Assembly (NCBI GenBank): GCA_027475525.1
Contig: JAMWFC010000102.1
Span: forward strand, 124,001 to 188,000
DNA: 64,000 bases
Reading direction: 5' to 3'
Origin: Macrolepiota albuminosa
Lineage: Eukaryota > Basidiomycota > Agaricomycetes > Agaricales > Agaricaceae
The translations under genes were made by a program, and so were the position numbers. Positions 32,700 through 43,872 of the stretch are shown here, in pieces. Positions within the stretch are counted from its first letter, which is position 1. Every line of letters begins with the position of its first letter. The notes beneath the pieces were generated by a model. It saw nothing but the letters and a program-made list of their open reading frames with translations. It did not search any database and was not told where the DNA came from.

Positions 32700-34040
32700 A
32701 GGTTCTACTGATAGATATGTAAACTAATTAGCACCAGGTGGTGGAGGTGTATAACTTATCCATTGCTCTATTAAAAACTCCTCCTCTGCAAGACCAAAGG
32801 ACTGCTCCAATGGTTTTGCTACAGCTTTCACAGGACTCAAGGACTCATTCAAAGGTTCTGTTTCAGTCTGTACATCTGGGGAGGAGTTTTCTCAAACGTC
32901 TTGGGCAGCAAGGAGCTGGAGAAGGAGCTCTTCCTGCTCTAAAGCTGAGAAATAGCACACCTCCAACTCCTGGGGACAATATCGAGCAAAGTGACCAGGC
33001 TTCCCATAGCGATAGCAGAGGAGAGGAATAGAGGAACGTTGACAAGAGGCATCAACGTCCATAGGTACCCCAAGAGGGAGGGGACGTGCCACAGGTACCT
33101 GAGCTGGGGGTGGAGCACAAAATGGAAGGAGAGCTGGATGAGATGACGAGCAGGAAAAGATGCCTGTGAGGTGGAGCGAAGGGCGGTTCCATGGTGGAGC
33201 TCACATCGTAACTCCATGAGCTGCTACTGATTCCATGCTACCTGATACCAGGTCTTAATACTCATGTTGTCAGGTCATCCCTCAGCTATGCTATTGATCT
33301 GATCCATGAGAGAGGGAAGGAGGCCATCTCAGAAGGGTGAGACAAAGCTGAAGACCATCTGGATAGCAAGCCTGTTCAGCAAGAGCTCTGAAGGAGTCGA
33401 TATACTCATCTAAGGTCTGCTTCTCCTGCCCATATTGATGAGGATCTTGGAGAGTGAGGGCTGCCACCTTAGCAGGGTCCAAGGGGAAGAACTCTGTCTG
33501 AAACTCCTTCTCAAACTGATCCCAACTTCCAAAACTCTCCACTCCTCCAGGGCATCAAAAAACTTGTAGCCCGTACGTTGAAGCTTGCCCAGACTTCATG
33601 TAAGAAAGAACCCAAGCGATCTTAAGAGTATCAGAGGGGAAAGCCTCACCACTGAGCTGAATATAGGTGATGCAAGACTACAGGAAGCACTCGCCTATCG
33701 CTTGGTCACCATTGAATATGTCTGGGAGTGCTGGGCAAGGAATATTGGCATGAACTGGGGGGGAGGCCCCAAAGCAAGGGACTGGGGGTGTGCCAGCCCT
33801 GACTGGAGGTGCCTGAAGAGGGGCAGGAGTGAGAGGGAGGCGCTCTAAGAGGGCCTGAAGAGAATGGGAGATGGTGTCTGTAGCCTGACATAATCCAGCA
33901 AGCTCAGTGGTGTGGAGGGTGAGGAAAGCTTGAGTAGTCTGCACCTGAGTCTCCAGAGCAAGCAAGCAACCCCAGACATATCATCCTGAGGGGCAGAAGC
34001 ATCCAGAGGAGTGTCTGAGAGGGCTGGTTGGGTCATAGAA
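32700..34040 (-). pseudogene. Element F gag
   Basis: An N-terminal helical segment (33678-33965, LALETQVQTTQAFLTLHT) is followed by the capsid part (33291-33542: WDQFEKEFQTEFFPLD, YIDSFRALAEQA). The knuckle reads CYRYGKPGHFARYC (about 33000-33045), in which the second Cys is Tyr. Frame changes separate the three parts. Confidence 0.8.
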
Positions 34041-34137
34041 GCAACAGAGGGGCAGGGAGTAATCCAGTGGGGGAGGGGCCTAAAGAGGCAAGAGAGGGCT
34101 CAAGCAGGCTGAAGAGGGCTCCCAGACCGAAATGTAG

Positions 34138-34148
34138 AGACTTGTTCT
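34138..34148 (-). promoter_or_regulatory. Self-complementary primer site of element F
   Basis: The sense strand reads AGAACAAGTCT two bases after the 5' LTR. The sense LTR contains the exact complement AGACTTGTTCT (34275-34285, and 28306-28316 in the 3' LTR). Eleven paired bases equals the length known for Tf1 self-priming. The LTR TATATAA is about 165 bp upstream of this segment, so the RNA 5' end would need mapping. Confidence 0.6.
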
Positions 34149-34150
34149 GC

Positions 34151-34632
34151 TGTAAGGGCAACCTCTAGAGGCTGTGGCTCAGTCACACAGCTGGCAGAGG
34201 GAGATCCAAAGTGTATTAGAGTATGTACTGACAATATCATAATAACTACTCACCTGGCAGAGGGAGATCCAAAGAGAACAAGTCTAGGAATTCCCTATGC
34301 CAGGTTGGACGCTTCTGGGGCTTCTGAAGCATGGGAAACAACTGTACAGTACAACAAAACCTTAAAAACTCAAAAATTGACTAACCAAACAACTGTGCAA
34401 ACAAGACAGGAAAACTCCAGACTTTAGAAGTCGGAAAGGCAAACTCCGGCTTATATAAGCAGTCTGGAAGCGGTGCTGAAGAGTCCACACTTGTCTGAAT
34501 AGTAGCTAAAGAACCAGAGCATCTCAAGGGCTGAGAGTAGTACTAACAGATAGTGTTGAAAGAATAGAAATAGTAAAATGAAATAATGTCAGAAGAAATA
34601 AGAGAATGAATGAAGGGAGAGTGAAGAGATAA
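34151..34632 (-). repeat. 5' LTR of element F (truncated)
   Basis: Matches 28182-28640 and stops at AGAGATAA (34632), where an A-type LTR fragment begins. About 60 bp of its U3 end are missing. Confidence 0.9.
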
Positions 34633-35016
34633 ATTACAATAGCATATAGTATAAAAAATAGCTACTGGATATGTAAATAGCAAGAAATTGAAACTTAGTT
34701 ATCCTTACTATTCAAATTTTACTAGCTTAACTTAGCATTGCTAGAGAGTTAAGTGCTAGCAGCATCTATATTGTCTTCATCATTTATAGTGCCAACAATA
34801 GGCACATTTGTATTGCACTATTTCATCTTTTTGATAAACCTTTGTTAGAATCATGGTGCTTACAGTTTGCTAAGTAGCATCAGGAGCACTAATTACTAGC
34901 ACCTAGTTACATTTTATTGTCTTAAGCACATGAGACTCTGCCAGAACTCTTTGCACTTTACATATGTTAGATGCTGGAGATAATATTTTACTACATATCA
35001 TTCAGCATTTCCAACC
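34633..35016 (+). repeat. A-type LTR, 3' fragment
   Basis: It starts within the LTR at the TATA region (AGTATAAAAAATAGCTACT) and ends CCACAGCTGGTATTATCA, matching the end of the A LTR. Confidence 0.7.
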
Positions 35017-35359
35017 ACAGCTGGTATTATCAGCACAATTTATGGACTACATGGCAGAGGTATTCTTACATTAATATTATATATTTGAATTTAATCTCTT
35101 CATACCTGATGATATATATGGTGTGCTTCTTGCACTGGGACCCCACTAATGTCATTGTCTCAGCTCAGTTCAACTATTACAAGAGTTTGGAGGAACTGTT
35201 CAATTTTGTTTGATGCTTCTCTTATCTAGACAGACAACAATATTGATGATGCCAAATTGAGCTAAGGTGCACTATCACTAGTACAGCTACTTAGTCAATA
35301 TTGCTTTGAGTATGCTAAGTATATGTGAGAGTCTTGGACAGATTTCAGAAAATGCACGG
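35017..35359. other. Unassigned AT-rich stretch
   Basis: No gene recognised. It may be the remains of an internal region between the LTR fragment ending at 35016 and the LTR starting at 35360. Confidence 0.4.
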
Positions 35360-36207
35360 TGATAGGCTTCTACTCAGGCTGAGCACATCAAAGGACACTA
35401 AAGGCTTACTAACATTTGGCATATTAGAAATTCTAGCAACTTTCTTGAGCAGAGAACATCTCTGGCTTTGGTGCTCTGTTACAGGCTTTACTTATCACTC
35501 TCAACCACCATTTATTAACTCTCCAGCACACACTATCTATTGACTTCAATGATTTAAAAGGCTCAGGACCTATAGCGCTAGCACAATGGCAAAAAAGTGA
35601 CTCTGACCAAACTCTGATCAATGCTAAAAGAGGTTAGCAGTAGGCACTGCTATTTGACAAAGCACCTTGATCAGAAGTCTAAAGAATCAATGACAGTGGC
35701 ACAGGATATACTCAAGCCTGACATTTTAACTTATTAAAAATTGATACAATGTTTAGCACCAACATTAGTGCTCATAGCATTTGTCAAGGATTTTCTGATC
35801 ATATTTTAGAGAAGCCTGGCCAATCGGACTTACATTAAAAGTGAGCAGACTTGTGCAATTTTAAGTCAGTTTAGAGTTGCCATGGCCAATGAATATAATG
35901 CCATTGGTCATTGTCATCTATATGCTGCTGGTCACCATTGATAGATTGCTGTTAGCTAAAATCACAATAAGAGGTGCTAATTGATAGTACTGCAGATAGA
36001 CTTATTCTGAAAATACAATAGCTTAAAGTATAAAAGATAGCTACTTCATATATACATAACAACAAATTATAACTCTTTGAGCACCTAGTTACACTCAGCA
36101 TTCAAATTGTGCTAGCTTGCTTTGACTTTGTCATTAAGTCAGGTGCTAGCTTTATCTTTATCATCTTTGTTATTTGCGGTGCCATCTACAGGCACATTGC
36201 ATTGTGC
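35360..36207 (+). repeat. A-type LTR, truncated at its 3' end
   Basis: It starts TGATAGGCTTCTACTCAGGC like the A LTR and includes GCCTGGCCAATC and TATAAAAGATAGCTACT. It stops at 36207, where a B-type LTR of opposite orientation starts. Confidence 0.8.
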
Positions 36208-36951
36208 TGATGACACCCAAAGTTTGGTCAGTAACAAATGTTAGAATACTGTTACCAATCTAAAAGTCTGCATCAGACATGCTAAATGTATTAAAAGAGT
36301 TCTAGGCAGGTCTCAGAGATCACATCTGTAAAGTGGTATAAAGTGGAAAGAGAAAGGTTTGCAATGGTAAAGTGCTAAAAGTCAAGATGTCTGTGGAAAA
36401 AGCAATAAGCTAAATGTGGTAAAATAAGCAGCAAGAACATGGTGAGCTTAGTAACTTCTAAGCAATATCAATGTCTGCCATAAATGTGAGGTGCAAAAGT
36501 TCCATTGACTAGCAATAATTAATAACTGCCGACTGCTCAATGTTGACAACTGTAAATAAGATCTGAACTATAGGGTAAACTAGAGTGAGTAGGGGCAAGA
36601 AATTCTGTTCTGCTGGCTATGCACAAGTTGATAAGTACTTTTTATACTATAAGGAGTTCACTATTGCCAAGTAACTAATAACACCAAAGTGCGGTAAACT
36701 GAAAAATCTATAGAGTGGCTCCAATGGTTTCAGATCTCTGCTGTCAATTCAACATGCTAAGCAATGCCAAGTGGCAGATTACAACATTAAATTATCAGTC
36801 CATCAAATTTATTATTTGCTCAATATTCTAAGCAATGTTAGGTGCTAAATTGAGGTGCTAAGCGCTGTCAGACACCAAGGTCAAATGCCAAGCTGTCCAT
36901 TATTTTTAATAGATCAGTCTTATCACTAAGCACTGTCATCAATAATTACTG
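36208..36951 (-). repeat. B-type LTR, truncated
   Basis: It starts TGATGACACCCAAAGTTTGGTCAG and follows the B LTR to about AAGCACTGTCATC (36943). The last ~200 bp are missing. Confidence 0.8.
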
Positions 36952-37475
36952 TGTTGTGACGAGATATGCAACTGAGCCCACTTGTGCAACTTCTTTTTCT
37001 CAGCTCCATCAGTGTACTTTTTGAGAACCATAAAAATCTCATACATGTATAGAGTCTATATAAAGATGTTGCTATAGATATTTCAAAGGATCTTTTGGTT
37101 GTTGAGCTTTAATAAATCTGATAGTGCTCAAAAAGTCTAATTTTGTGACCACCTCATCATCAGTGAAATGATTCTTGATAAACTATTGTACTTTTTACAT
37201 GATAACATTGCTTAATACATTCAATACAGCTCAAATCTAATTTTCCAAGGCTCTACGTACTCTGAAAAGGCCTTGATGAGAGGAATCTGTGTGGAAGCAT
37301 GACATTCTCAATGAAATTGAAGCTTCATGTGGCCTGGCAGCAATGTCTAATTTGGTAGTCTGCTTAAACATCAGTTTCCAAGTCCTCAACAAAATAACAC
37401 GTGCAGCAATCTACCGTAACTCTCTGAGCAATTCTACAGAGAAACTCATTCAAGAGGCTCTTAGAGACCTGAAAA
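36952..37475 (+). other. LTR-like segment and short unrecognised ORF
   Basis: 36952-37207 starts TGTTGTGACGAG and ends TACATGATAACA, with TATATAAAG near 37058 and AATAAAT near 37110. That layout resembles a small LTR, but no target duplication is visible. An open frame from 37289 (MWKHDILNEIEASC...) continues into the solo LTR at 37476, so its end is artificial. I do not recognise it. Confidence 0.35.
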
Positions 37476-37777
37476 TGTTAAAGACAGGCAAAGCACAGGG
37501 GACAGAAACTGTCACTAAAGCTGAAGTCCAAAGTCAGAAAGAGTGTATTGAGCAAGTAAAGTATTACTAACCTGAAGTCCAAAGTCAGAAAGAGTGAGGA
37601 CTTCAGATGATCTATCTACAGTTTATATACTACTGAAAACTATATACATGTGAATAAAGAATAATCACATGTGGATACATGTGATAGAATATAATCACAT
37701 GGGGAATACATGTGATAGAATGAACTTGAGATAGAATGATGATCATAATGGAATGCATGCAACAGGCAATTTCAACA
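37476..37777 (-). repeat. Solo LTR 3 of the Copia-like family (302 bp)
   Basis: Same ends as the copies at 5300 and 8605, with only two palindromic units. The flanks GAAAA and AAAAC do not form a clear target duplication, and the sequences on each side belong to different things. This suggests a rearranged junction. Confidence 0.88.
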
Positions 37778-38226
37778 AAAACATGGTCGTGGATGCACTT
37801 TCACGCTTCCCTGAGGTGGACGTTGAGGTCAGGACAGTATTAACCTTTGAAGCGGAGGCAGACATAGTCCTTGCGCTTAGGAAAGGATATGAGATTGATG
37901 AATACACCAAGAGAATTCTGCTGGATATGAGAAAAGGAATGCTGGCTCCAGGAATAGAGATGAGAAATGGGCTACTCTATGTGGGTGAATGGTTGATCGT
38001 GCCTAATTATCATGGGTTGCATGAGGAGTTATTCCAGATCACATATGATGAGCTTGGTTACTTCAGCGCAGACAAGATTTATGCGTCGTTGAGACACTCA
38101 TATTACTGGCCGAATATGAGACAAGACTTAATAAAGGGATACATACCCTCATATATGGACTGCCAAAGAAACAAGTCAAACACCGCGAAGCCAGTAGGGC
38201 CACTGCACCCCTTGTATTTTTGTTGA
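37778..38226 (+). pseudogene. Ty3/Gypsy RNase H end and integrase zinc domain, fragment
   Basis: The open frame starts NMVVDALSRFPEVD, the end of the RNase H/connection region, and continues into the integrase HHCC domain: HGLHEELFQI...YDELGYF, SYYWPNMRQDL, IPSYMDCQRNKS. The second His of HHCC is Tyr and the first Cys of the pair is Tyr, both explicable by transitions. It ends at a stop after GPLHPLYFC. It is on the plus strand, opposite to B, F and G, with no attached LTR pair, and belongs to a different Gypsy family. Confidence 0.8.
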
Positions 38227-41200
38227 GACTTCTACTAGGAGGCTTACAGTTTTCAGCTTATAATTAAATATTTATTTTGACTTCTGGTGCATGGTATGTC
38301 TCTGACTGCTGGTACAGCATCATATCATTTTGTCTACTGCTGAGCCATCTTCTGATGAAGGTGAGGATACCAAGAGGGATGTCAAAGGCAAAGATAACAA
38401 CAAAGTTCCCTCTGAATCTGCAGTTGCTAAAGTTGATGACTTGTTGGCGACAGTATGTGCTGTTCTTCTTTAAATTGCTCTACTGCTTGCCACTAATTCT
38501 TGTCAGAGTGGTCCCAGTAAAGAACTATATATTTTTAGTTCTGATTTGTCTTTTATTTTTATCCTTCTTCCTTTCCCATTATTGTGGAGATATCTTTTGC
38601 TGAAGATATATGCTTATGTCTGGTGAAGGTGCTAGCCCTACTTCTAATTCTGCTGCAGCTAGCAACTTGCCCAGTATTCTCCTCACTCTTTCTGCAACTC
38701 CTCTTCACAGTCCTACTACTCTCTCCAGCATTGGTGAGTGCTGGTGCTGCTGGAGTCCCCTTACAGAGTAAGTTTTTCTTCTATCAGAGCCATGTCTCCT
38801 GGTGACAAGCGCTATGAATAGATGCCCTGCACCTCTGTTACTGTCTACATGAGTTCACCTACTTTGCTTTCTTTCTCCCACTAGTTCTGATTAGTTTGAT
38901 CCTTTCTGGACCTCCATTCCAGTTATGCATATTACCAGCAGTGCCTTTCCTTGGCTTAGCAGCCAGTTTTTTTATCATGTAACTCTCCTTTGTCCTGCCA
39001 AAGACCTCTCTATTGCCAACTTCTCTGCATTGATGAAGCTACCAAGACCATTAGACATGACCTGGCCCTCTTGCACCTTTGCATTAATATTTTGTTGTGA
39101 GACCCTTTTGCTTGGTCTTCATGACAATATTACTGATGTGCTTAAGTGGCAAGCAAGTAACTGCATTCAGGACAGAGATTTGCTTCCTTTGGATGATCCT
39201 GCTCTTTTTATGTATGATGCGTAGTTGCCAGCCTATAGCGCTCTGAGGTTCTTGAACTTAAGTCAGTTGATACATAGTTTTGATGTTGCTTTGTACCAAA
39301 ATAAACACCCCCTTCTCCTTTGATATCAAAACATCAGTCTGTAAGTGATTAAAAGATAAATCAACTAAGGGAAAAAGGAGAAATACTCAGTAGATCATTA
39401 TAACGCAAAAACTCCTTTGCCAGCACAGTCCAATGGCCATTACCATGCCAGACTAAGTAGAAATAGGTGCTGTCTGTAAATAAATAAGCAGATCTATGTA
39501 AGAAGTGTAGCGTATAAAAAAATAAAAAACTAATAGTCACTTATATCTATTTGGTGATAGTGTGAATAAGCACTAAACATTAAATGTCAACTTCCTTTTT
39601 GGATGGTCTTAAGATGAGTCAAGTGCCTCTAATTGGTTAGCACTCCTGTTAGGGTCCAAGTCTCTTGAGAAAAGTTCTCCCATACTGTTGCTAGTTGAAA
39701 TGCTTCCTATGTTCTATAAATTACTTATGCATCAACTTGAAATGGCCATCCTGTCTGGTTGTATGTGGACTAAAAGCTGTGATTGCATCTATATTGCTAT
39801 GGATTCTCCTACCTTTTTGAATTGTGCCACTTTGTTTTTTTACCACTACCCTCCTGAGGATATTCCAAAGTTGGCTGACAAGATTGTCAAGCTAGGTCAT
39901 CATTGTAGGTTACTGCATGCTGCTTGTAAAATTTGGGAAGATGTGTCTCTATTAACGTGTTTCAGTACAGAAGCTGCTTGGAATCAAGCTTTTCAGATGC
40001 ATGTACTGCTATTCCTGGTGCATTGCAGTGCCCTTTTAATAGTCATCAAATCTAAGAAATCACCACCAAGGACACAGCAAATTACTTTCAACTTTTGATA
40101 GAGGAAAGCTATGACCTGGTTAGTCACTTGGTTAGTTACTGAGCCATCACCTCTCCTTTTTCCATGTTCAATAGCGCTCTGCTTCTAGTCTCCTTGCAAG
40201 TATACTGGCGCTCACTTTTTTTGTGGTCCTCTCGAGAGTCTAGCAGTTGTGAGCAAGCATATTTCTTAGTTTGGCCCCTCTTGTCCTGCTGTTTATCTGT
40301 CTTTGTCCCTCCATATTGCTTGAGTGAGGTGATTCCATCATCTTCATAGCACCACTGGGCTGAACAGATTCCCAGTTTTTTGCTTCTTTGTTATAGATTT
40401 ATAAAATACATTGTTGTTGTTGTGTCCTCATGATTGTTTTGCATAAGTTTTCTTTTTTAAGTCCCTTCAACCCTGTACAACATCGCTAAGTATATATCTG
40501 AGATTTTCTGTCCTAGTGTTTATGTCAGGGTTAGCACAATGTCTACTCCTTTCTTCCTCCTCAAAAGATATCACTCTCTTTTATTGTCCTGAAGTTTTAG
40601 ACCACCTTGAGATATTTTTTGCTTGTCTGCTACATGGTAATATTTGGCACTATAACAGCAATATTCTTGTCCTAATTAATCTGCCACTATTGTTTACTCT
40701 TGGCTATGGCCCAGGAGTGGCTTGTAAAGACTGAAGTGCCTTCAAATATGGTAAGTTTTTATAAGAGCACTGATTGAGTAAATTCATGAGTCCCTTAGCC
40801 TTCTGTTTCTGGCAGTCAGAGGTGTTTGGAGTTCCTACTTCTAGAAACTAATAGCATTGTCAGTTCTTTCCTATCTACTCCTCCTGGTTTGCTGACTTCT
40901 TACATCCACAGGCACTAAAATGGCTTCTCTTGCCAGACCTGATCACAGATAAAGTTTGAGCTGCCATGCTTGAGCATGTTTTTATTCCCTTTATACCTCT
41001 AGCTCTCTGCTTTGGAGCTGCAGTGCCACCTGCCCTCTTACACACTTCTCTTCTGCCTGGCTTCTCCACTTTCCTTCCTGAGACTGCTTCCTCCACCTCA
41101 TTGCCAATTGTACTGTCAGTGCTGCTGCCTTCTCCCATGATACCTTGCTATAGGCAGCAGCCTAGGCATTTTAATAAACATATTAGAGGTTTTTGCTGAA

Positions 41201-41259
41201 GGGCCTGATATAGCTAGTTGTAGAATATTGTTAGTCTCGTAGTTTGAATAATATGCTTA
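38227..41259. other. 3-kb region without a recognised gene
   Basis: The plus strand has scattered open frames (39688-40098 with PPEDIPKLADKIVKLGHHCRL; 40966-41199) and possible small introns (GTGAGTGCTGG...CCTTACAG near 38733-38770; ...CCCACTAG near 38884). It could be a decayed multi-exon gene or element body. No domain is recognisable and stops are frequent, so I assign nothing. Confidence 0.4.
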
Positions 41260-43480
41260 TTTATATTTGGCCATTCCTTGTATGTGTATGATGCAAAGTG
41301 CTAAAGTTTAGCGTCTTTTATAGTTGTCTTCTTTAACTGATTGTCTTTGATATCTGGAGTGACCTCATCATTGTCCACTAGCTTGGTTTCCTCAAGCTCT
41401 TGAAGCTTAGCAGTATCAATGTTTAGCGCTGACAAAGGTAAGAAAATGTGTTCATATGCTAAGTAGGAAATAAGCCAGAATACTGCTACTAGTCAATGTA
41501 AAACTGAGCCGTCCAATTCACAAAGTATATAGATGCCTCCCTTATTGTGAAAAACTACTATGAGTAGTCCTAGATACCAAGGTCACATCTTCTTGTTATG
41601 GGTAATCTCAATCTTTGAGTTTTGCATAAGGACCAATGCTCCTGTTGTAAAATTATAGTTTCTTATAATGGTGCTCTGCTTGCTTTTAAATCGTAGTGCC
41701 TTCTGTCAGTGTGCTTGAAATACTGTCTCATGTAAGCATTTGAGGTCCTCCATATGGTGCTGTAAATCTATAGCTTGTCTAGCAATCATGTCCATAGAAG
41801 CCAGTAATGAGTTTGATGGAGGTTGCAAATAAGTCACTTCTACTATGTCTGCTGGTAGCAAGGGATGAGTGTCGGTCACAGCATAGTAGGGAGAGCAGCC
41901 TATCCTCTTCTGTACAGTTACCTACTTGGACCAAAAGATCAAGTAGATCACCTTACTCCAGTGATTTTTGTCACCATTGACCACTTTGAATAATGTTTGT
42001 TGAACATTGAAATGTGGCTGTTCTATGATACCATTTGCATGTTTGTTGTATTCCAAGACTCTAATATGCTGTATATTATATTTCTTCACAAGATAAGTAA
42101 GCGTTTTTATTATAGGCACCCCATTGTCTGTAACAATCTCATGAAGGGCCCACCATTGGCAGATAATGATAACATCTTCAAAGAGCCATTTAGCTATTGC
42201 ATCTGTGTTTTCTTGTTGTAACATGTGAAACGCTGGCCAGTGTATCAAGGAACATCTTTCTTGAATAATGTACTTATAGTGTCCTGACTTTGGCATATGC
42301 ATAGTGTTGACGTATATTTTCCCAAATAATAGTGCTGGGGTTGCTACATTAGAAGGAATAAGAACTTGACATGTCTATTAAACTTGGCAAAGATGGCAAG
42401 TGCAAATATACCATGCAATATTAGCACTAACTTGAGGCCACCAGAAATGCTCCAGTAGATTAGACTTTGTTGCATAAAGCCCTTTGTATCTCAAATCGTT
42501 GTGCATAGTGTGTAGAATTCTAATATGGCTGTTTTGCTTAATTATTAACTTGTGTGCACTGACCTATTTTATTGCCAGAGTTGGTCTTTCACTAAGAAAA
42601 AGGTTGTTGCATATTAAATAAATATGGTGTATTCATCAGTAAGGTTTTGGGATTGCTAAAAATCTTGTAGCCACTTCCTAACTTGGTTCACTCATTGATC
42701 TTCTGCCTTTGCTTTAGCGCTTCATAGCACTGCCAAATATAGTAGGTTTTGACTGTCTTCTTGCAAGGGTCTGAGTTTCTTGACTATTTTTAGATTATTA
42801 GATAGCTTAGCGACATTATAGATACTGGCTGTATGAAAAGTTGATGGTGCTTCATATAGCTTAGGTTGGTACAGAATAATAGGATGTAGCCAAGTAAAGA
42901 TGAGTTGATCTTTGCAAAGCAAGAGAATAGGTAACTGAATGATATGGATAAATCCATATAGTTGGTCAATCCAGTTGTCAAATACTTTGTTGTTGCTTTC
43001 ATCTAGTGCCTTATCTTTTAGCTGTTGTGGGCATTGTGATAATCTGTCCAGTCTATGAAACGTGCTTTTTATATGTATTAACTTGAAGTGGAACATTAGT
43101 ATCACTACTATCCAGCAATTCATGCTAGCCAAGAGTTGAATGTCAGGATTCTGTAGTGTGCATCGACCTTGACAATCAAATTCTGAACTCCTATAAGGTA
43201 CATGTGTAGCATCTGAAACAATTGGAACAAGCTATATAACTCTAGCTTGGGCTGACTGTAGCGTGATTCTATGTCATTAAGAGTAATTGATCTGAAGCAA
43301 TTATAGCATTTAATTTTATAGTTTGTACTATCACACTAACATAGGAAGAAACTGACCATAATATATGACGTGTCGACAGCAAGTATAATGGGATTAGTGG
43401 TAGTATAGTTAATAGGTACTAATAGTTTTGCTTCTCAGATCCAAACTCAAAAAGTACTCTTAAGCGAGTTAAGTGATTGA
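41260..43480 (-). pseudogene. Element G integrase, RNase H end and pol C-terminus
   Basis: The integrase core open frame 41922-42302 has TMHMPKSGHYKYIIQERCS, VTDNGVPIIK (second Asp) and GIIEQPHF (Glu). The first Asp is Asn (KIYVNTMHMP), a G-to-A type change. Upstream (42722-43132) lies the connection region (CWIVVILMFHFKLIHIKS; YQPKLYEAPSTFHTASI), and RNase H remains lie at 43140-43480. Downstream to 41260 is the family's C-terminal region (DMIARQAIDLQHHMEDL; RYLGLL; GIYILCELDG). Confidence 0.75.
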
Positions 43481-43872
43481 GAGCATGTGCTCGGAGCCCC
43501 TTGACCACGAACCACCACCTGCATCACTGACCCTGATGCCGCTGCCGTGCCCAAGTGGGCCGGTATGCCCTTTTTTTCCTCCTTAGAGAGAAGCTGCCTG
43601 GGTAGCAGAGGTCGGCCCCCCCCTAGACTATCCCTCCAGAAGCCCTAGCGCGGAAGGAGAAGGGCTAAGGAGCCAAAGACCAGCAGAAGGCGAGCGACAA
43701 CCACCTCTCCACCACCCAGGAGAGAACGAACTTTCACACAAATGCCCAAATAAAGTAAGCGTGTAAAAATGACCGGAACATACACCCACTTACACAGCCT
43801 GGATCAAAATGAGATCCAGGGTGAATAAACGGCATCCAAAGAATCATCCAAGCGCTGACATAAATTTGGAAC

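Larger units (their letters stand above)
28182..34632 (-). mobile_element. Chromodomain Ty3/Gypsy element F (decayed)
   Basis: The minus-strand order is 5' LTR (34151-34632, truncated), self-complementary primer site, gag, protease, RT/RNase H, integrase, chromodomain, poly-purine tract, 3' LTR (28182-28700). It is related to C in layout but has no antisense gene. Key residues have been lost by G-to-A type changes. A solo LTR of the family is at 60754-61251. The 5' LTR is cut by an A-type LTR at 34633. Confidence 0.9.

Noticed and set aside
37289..37570. 93-codon plus-strand ORF as a complete gene
   Set aside because: Its last third is LTR sequence (from 37476), so the C-terminus is artificial and the rest is unrecognised.
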